DNA of 5,530 bases from an uncultured Clostridia bacterium (GTDB lineage: Bacteria > Bacillota > Clostridia > Oscillospirales > Oscillospiraceae). The stretch lies in contig CALCRH010000016.1 of assembly GCA_937894515.1 (NCBI GenBank), positions 1 through 5,530 on the forward strand, given 5' to 3'. Positions 4,680 through 5,530 of this stretch are shown here, piece after piece (the first letter of the stretch is position 1; each line of letters opens with the position of its first letter). The translations under genes were made by a program, and so were the position numbers. Under the pieces are notes generated by a model. It was not told where the DNA came from, made no database searches, and was given only the letters and a program-made list of their open reading frames with translations.

Positions 4680-5530
4680 TTACTCAGCCTGCTTGCCCTT
4701 TTTCTTACCTGTTGCAAACAGCGCCACGGCAATACAAGCCATCAGAGCACCGACAGCGGGGAACATCCAGTTGCCATAGCCACCGGTTTTGGGCAGTTCA
4801 AAACCTGGATTATTCACTACAGTCAGAGGCACGATGGCATTGCTGCCGGTCATGGTCACAGCGGTATCATTGACCTGGGCAGAGGCAGTCAGCAGCTTTT
4901 TGCCACAGGTCTCACAAGCCGTGGAACTCTCGGCGGCAGTAATCACCATCTTGATGTCATCCTTCAACAGCAGATAGCCCTTGTCAGTCTGAACCTCAGT
5001 GATGGTGTAGGTATCATCTTCCAAGCCCTTGACAATCAAGTGCCCGGATGCAACAGGACTGAAAACGGTAGCCTTGGACTTGTCGGTATTGTGACCGGTT
5101 ACATAGTACACGCCGTCCTTTACGGCAGCCACGACATAATAACCATCGGTGTCATTGTGCAGTTTGAACTGTACCTTGGTAGCATCACCCTTACCGTCCG
5201 CAAAGGTTTTGGTCAAGTCCATGCCGTAAGTATAGATATGGCAGCAGTCTTTCAGAGTGTCGGAATAAGTGCTGTTGGTACGCTTCCAGGTCAGTTCCAC
5301 TCCATTGGGGTTGCCGGCATCGCCGTAAACCACGGTAGCGTCGCTATTGACCTTGGCAGTGTAGGTAATACGCATATAGCAATCAGAGTAGCCGCTGTGG
5401 ACTTTATCGGAATATACGGTGGCGGAGGTATTGATCTCTTTCAGGCCGGTTTCAGCCATGGTGATGGTCATGATATTCTTGGTATCATCATAGGAGGGCG
5501 TGAACTTGCCGGAGGATTCATCCCAAGTGG
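4680..5530 (-). CDS. Isopeptide-forming LPKTG-anchored pilin / surface protein, 5' end outside window
   Basis: The frame is open to the right edge, giving 282 C-terminal residues; no start is visible and internal Met codons should not be taken as starts. Residues about 1-100 of this fragment resemble a fimbrial isopeptide-formation D2 domain (YMRITYTAKVN, GNPNGVELTWKRTNS, HIYTYG). Residues about 101-240 look like a Cna-B/SpaA-type domain. Likely bond residues are Lys107 (MDLTK), Glu178 (YTITEV) and Asn239 (TVVNN). The sorting signal is LPKTGG (245-250), with a hydrophobic span at about 255-273 and a KKKGK tail. It would be secreted, cross-linked by the adjacent sortases and attached to the wall. 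Five cysteines, including CC (95-96) and CETC (205-208), are unusual for such proteins. Whether it is the backbone or a minor pilin cannot be told without the N-terminal half. Confidence 0.92.
   Translation of the reverse strand, partial: TWDESSGKFTPSYDDTKNIMTITMAETGLKEINTSATVYSDKVHSGYSDCYMRITYTAKVNSDATVVYGDAGNPNGVELTWKRTNSTYSDTLKDCCHIYTYGMDLTKTFADGKGDATKVQFKLHNDTDGYYVVAAVKDGVYYVTGHNTDKSKATVFSPVASGHLIVKGLEDDTYTITEVQTDKGYLLLKDDIKMVITAAESSTACETCGKKLLTASAQVNDTAVTMTGSNAIVPLTVVNNPGFELPKTGGYGNWMFPAVGALMACIAVALFATGKKKGKQAE
4782..4796 (-). other. LPKTG cell-wall sorting motif of the pilin
   Basis: These codons read Leu-Pro-Lys-Thr-Gly and are followed by Gly, a hydrophobic span and a basic tail, the standard three-part sorting signal. 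Sortases cleave between Thr and Gly. The two class C sortases just downstream are the probable enzymes. Confidence 0.95.

Noticed and set aside
4680..5471. Pilin starting at the ATG at 5471
   Set aside because: The frame is open to the window edge and the upstream residues fit the D2 domain; no ribosome site or signal peptide is present at this Met.

Overview
This window looks like part of an integrative conjugative element (Tn1549 / C. difficile CTn4-like) from a low-to-mid GC Gram-positive anaerobe, most likely a gut Clostridia (Lachnospiraceae or Oscillospiraceae type). The clues are a CD1115-type VirD4 coupling protein, a PcfB-family (DUF3801) protein, a 'replication initiator protein A' of the DUF6017 type, strong AGGAGG ribosome sites, and an LPKTG-anchored isopeptide pilin with two class C sortases. 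Every gene I support lies on the minus strand, so transcription runs from the right edge to the left edge.

Right part (5530 down to 3095) is a surface pilus cassette. It starts with a pilin whose 5' end is outside the window. Next comes a strong 15-bp hairpin, then two class C sortases coupled by an ATGA overlap. The pilin carries a D2-type isopeptide domain, a Cna-B/SpaA-like domain and an LPKTG sorting signal. The sortases would polymerise and attach it. The two sortases differ in lid, histidine motif and C-terminal anchor.

Middle part (3057 to 2208) is the replication initiator gene, only 37 bp after the last sortase. Its linker-coding DNA holds five 15-bp direct repeats with an invariant CC...TA.GG pattern. 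They are followed at once by an 80% A+T stretch with its own 17-bp repeat at a 30-bp offset. This arrangement resembles the replication origins found inside rep genes of RepA_N plasmids, and it is the most interesting thing here. A compact intrinsic terminator overlaps the stop codon.

Left part (2207 to 1) is the start of the conjugation module. A short non-coding or leader region contains a possible 13-codon peptide ending Pro-Pro-stop and two adjacent hairpins. It is followed by a 41-residue single-pass membrane protein, the PcfB-family protein, and the VirD4 coupling ATPase, which runs off the left edge. The last three are tightly coupled: a stop codon sits inside the next Shine-Dalgarno, then there is an ATGA overlap. 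They would form the DNA-delivery (coupling) step of a type IV secretion channel.

No tRNA, rRNA, CRISPR array, insertion sequence, relaxase, integrase or attachment site is visible. No intergenic stretch exceeds 300 bases.
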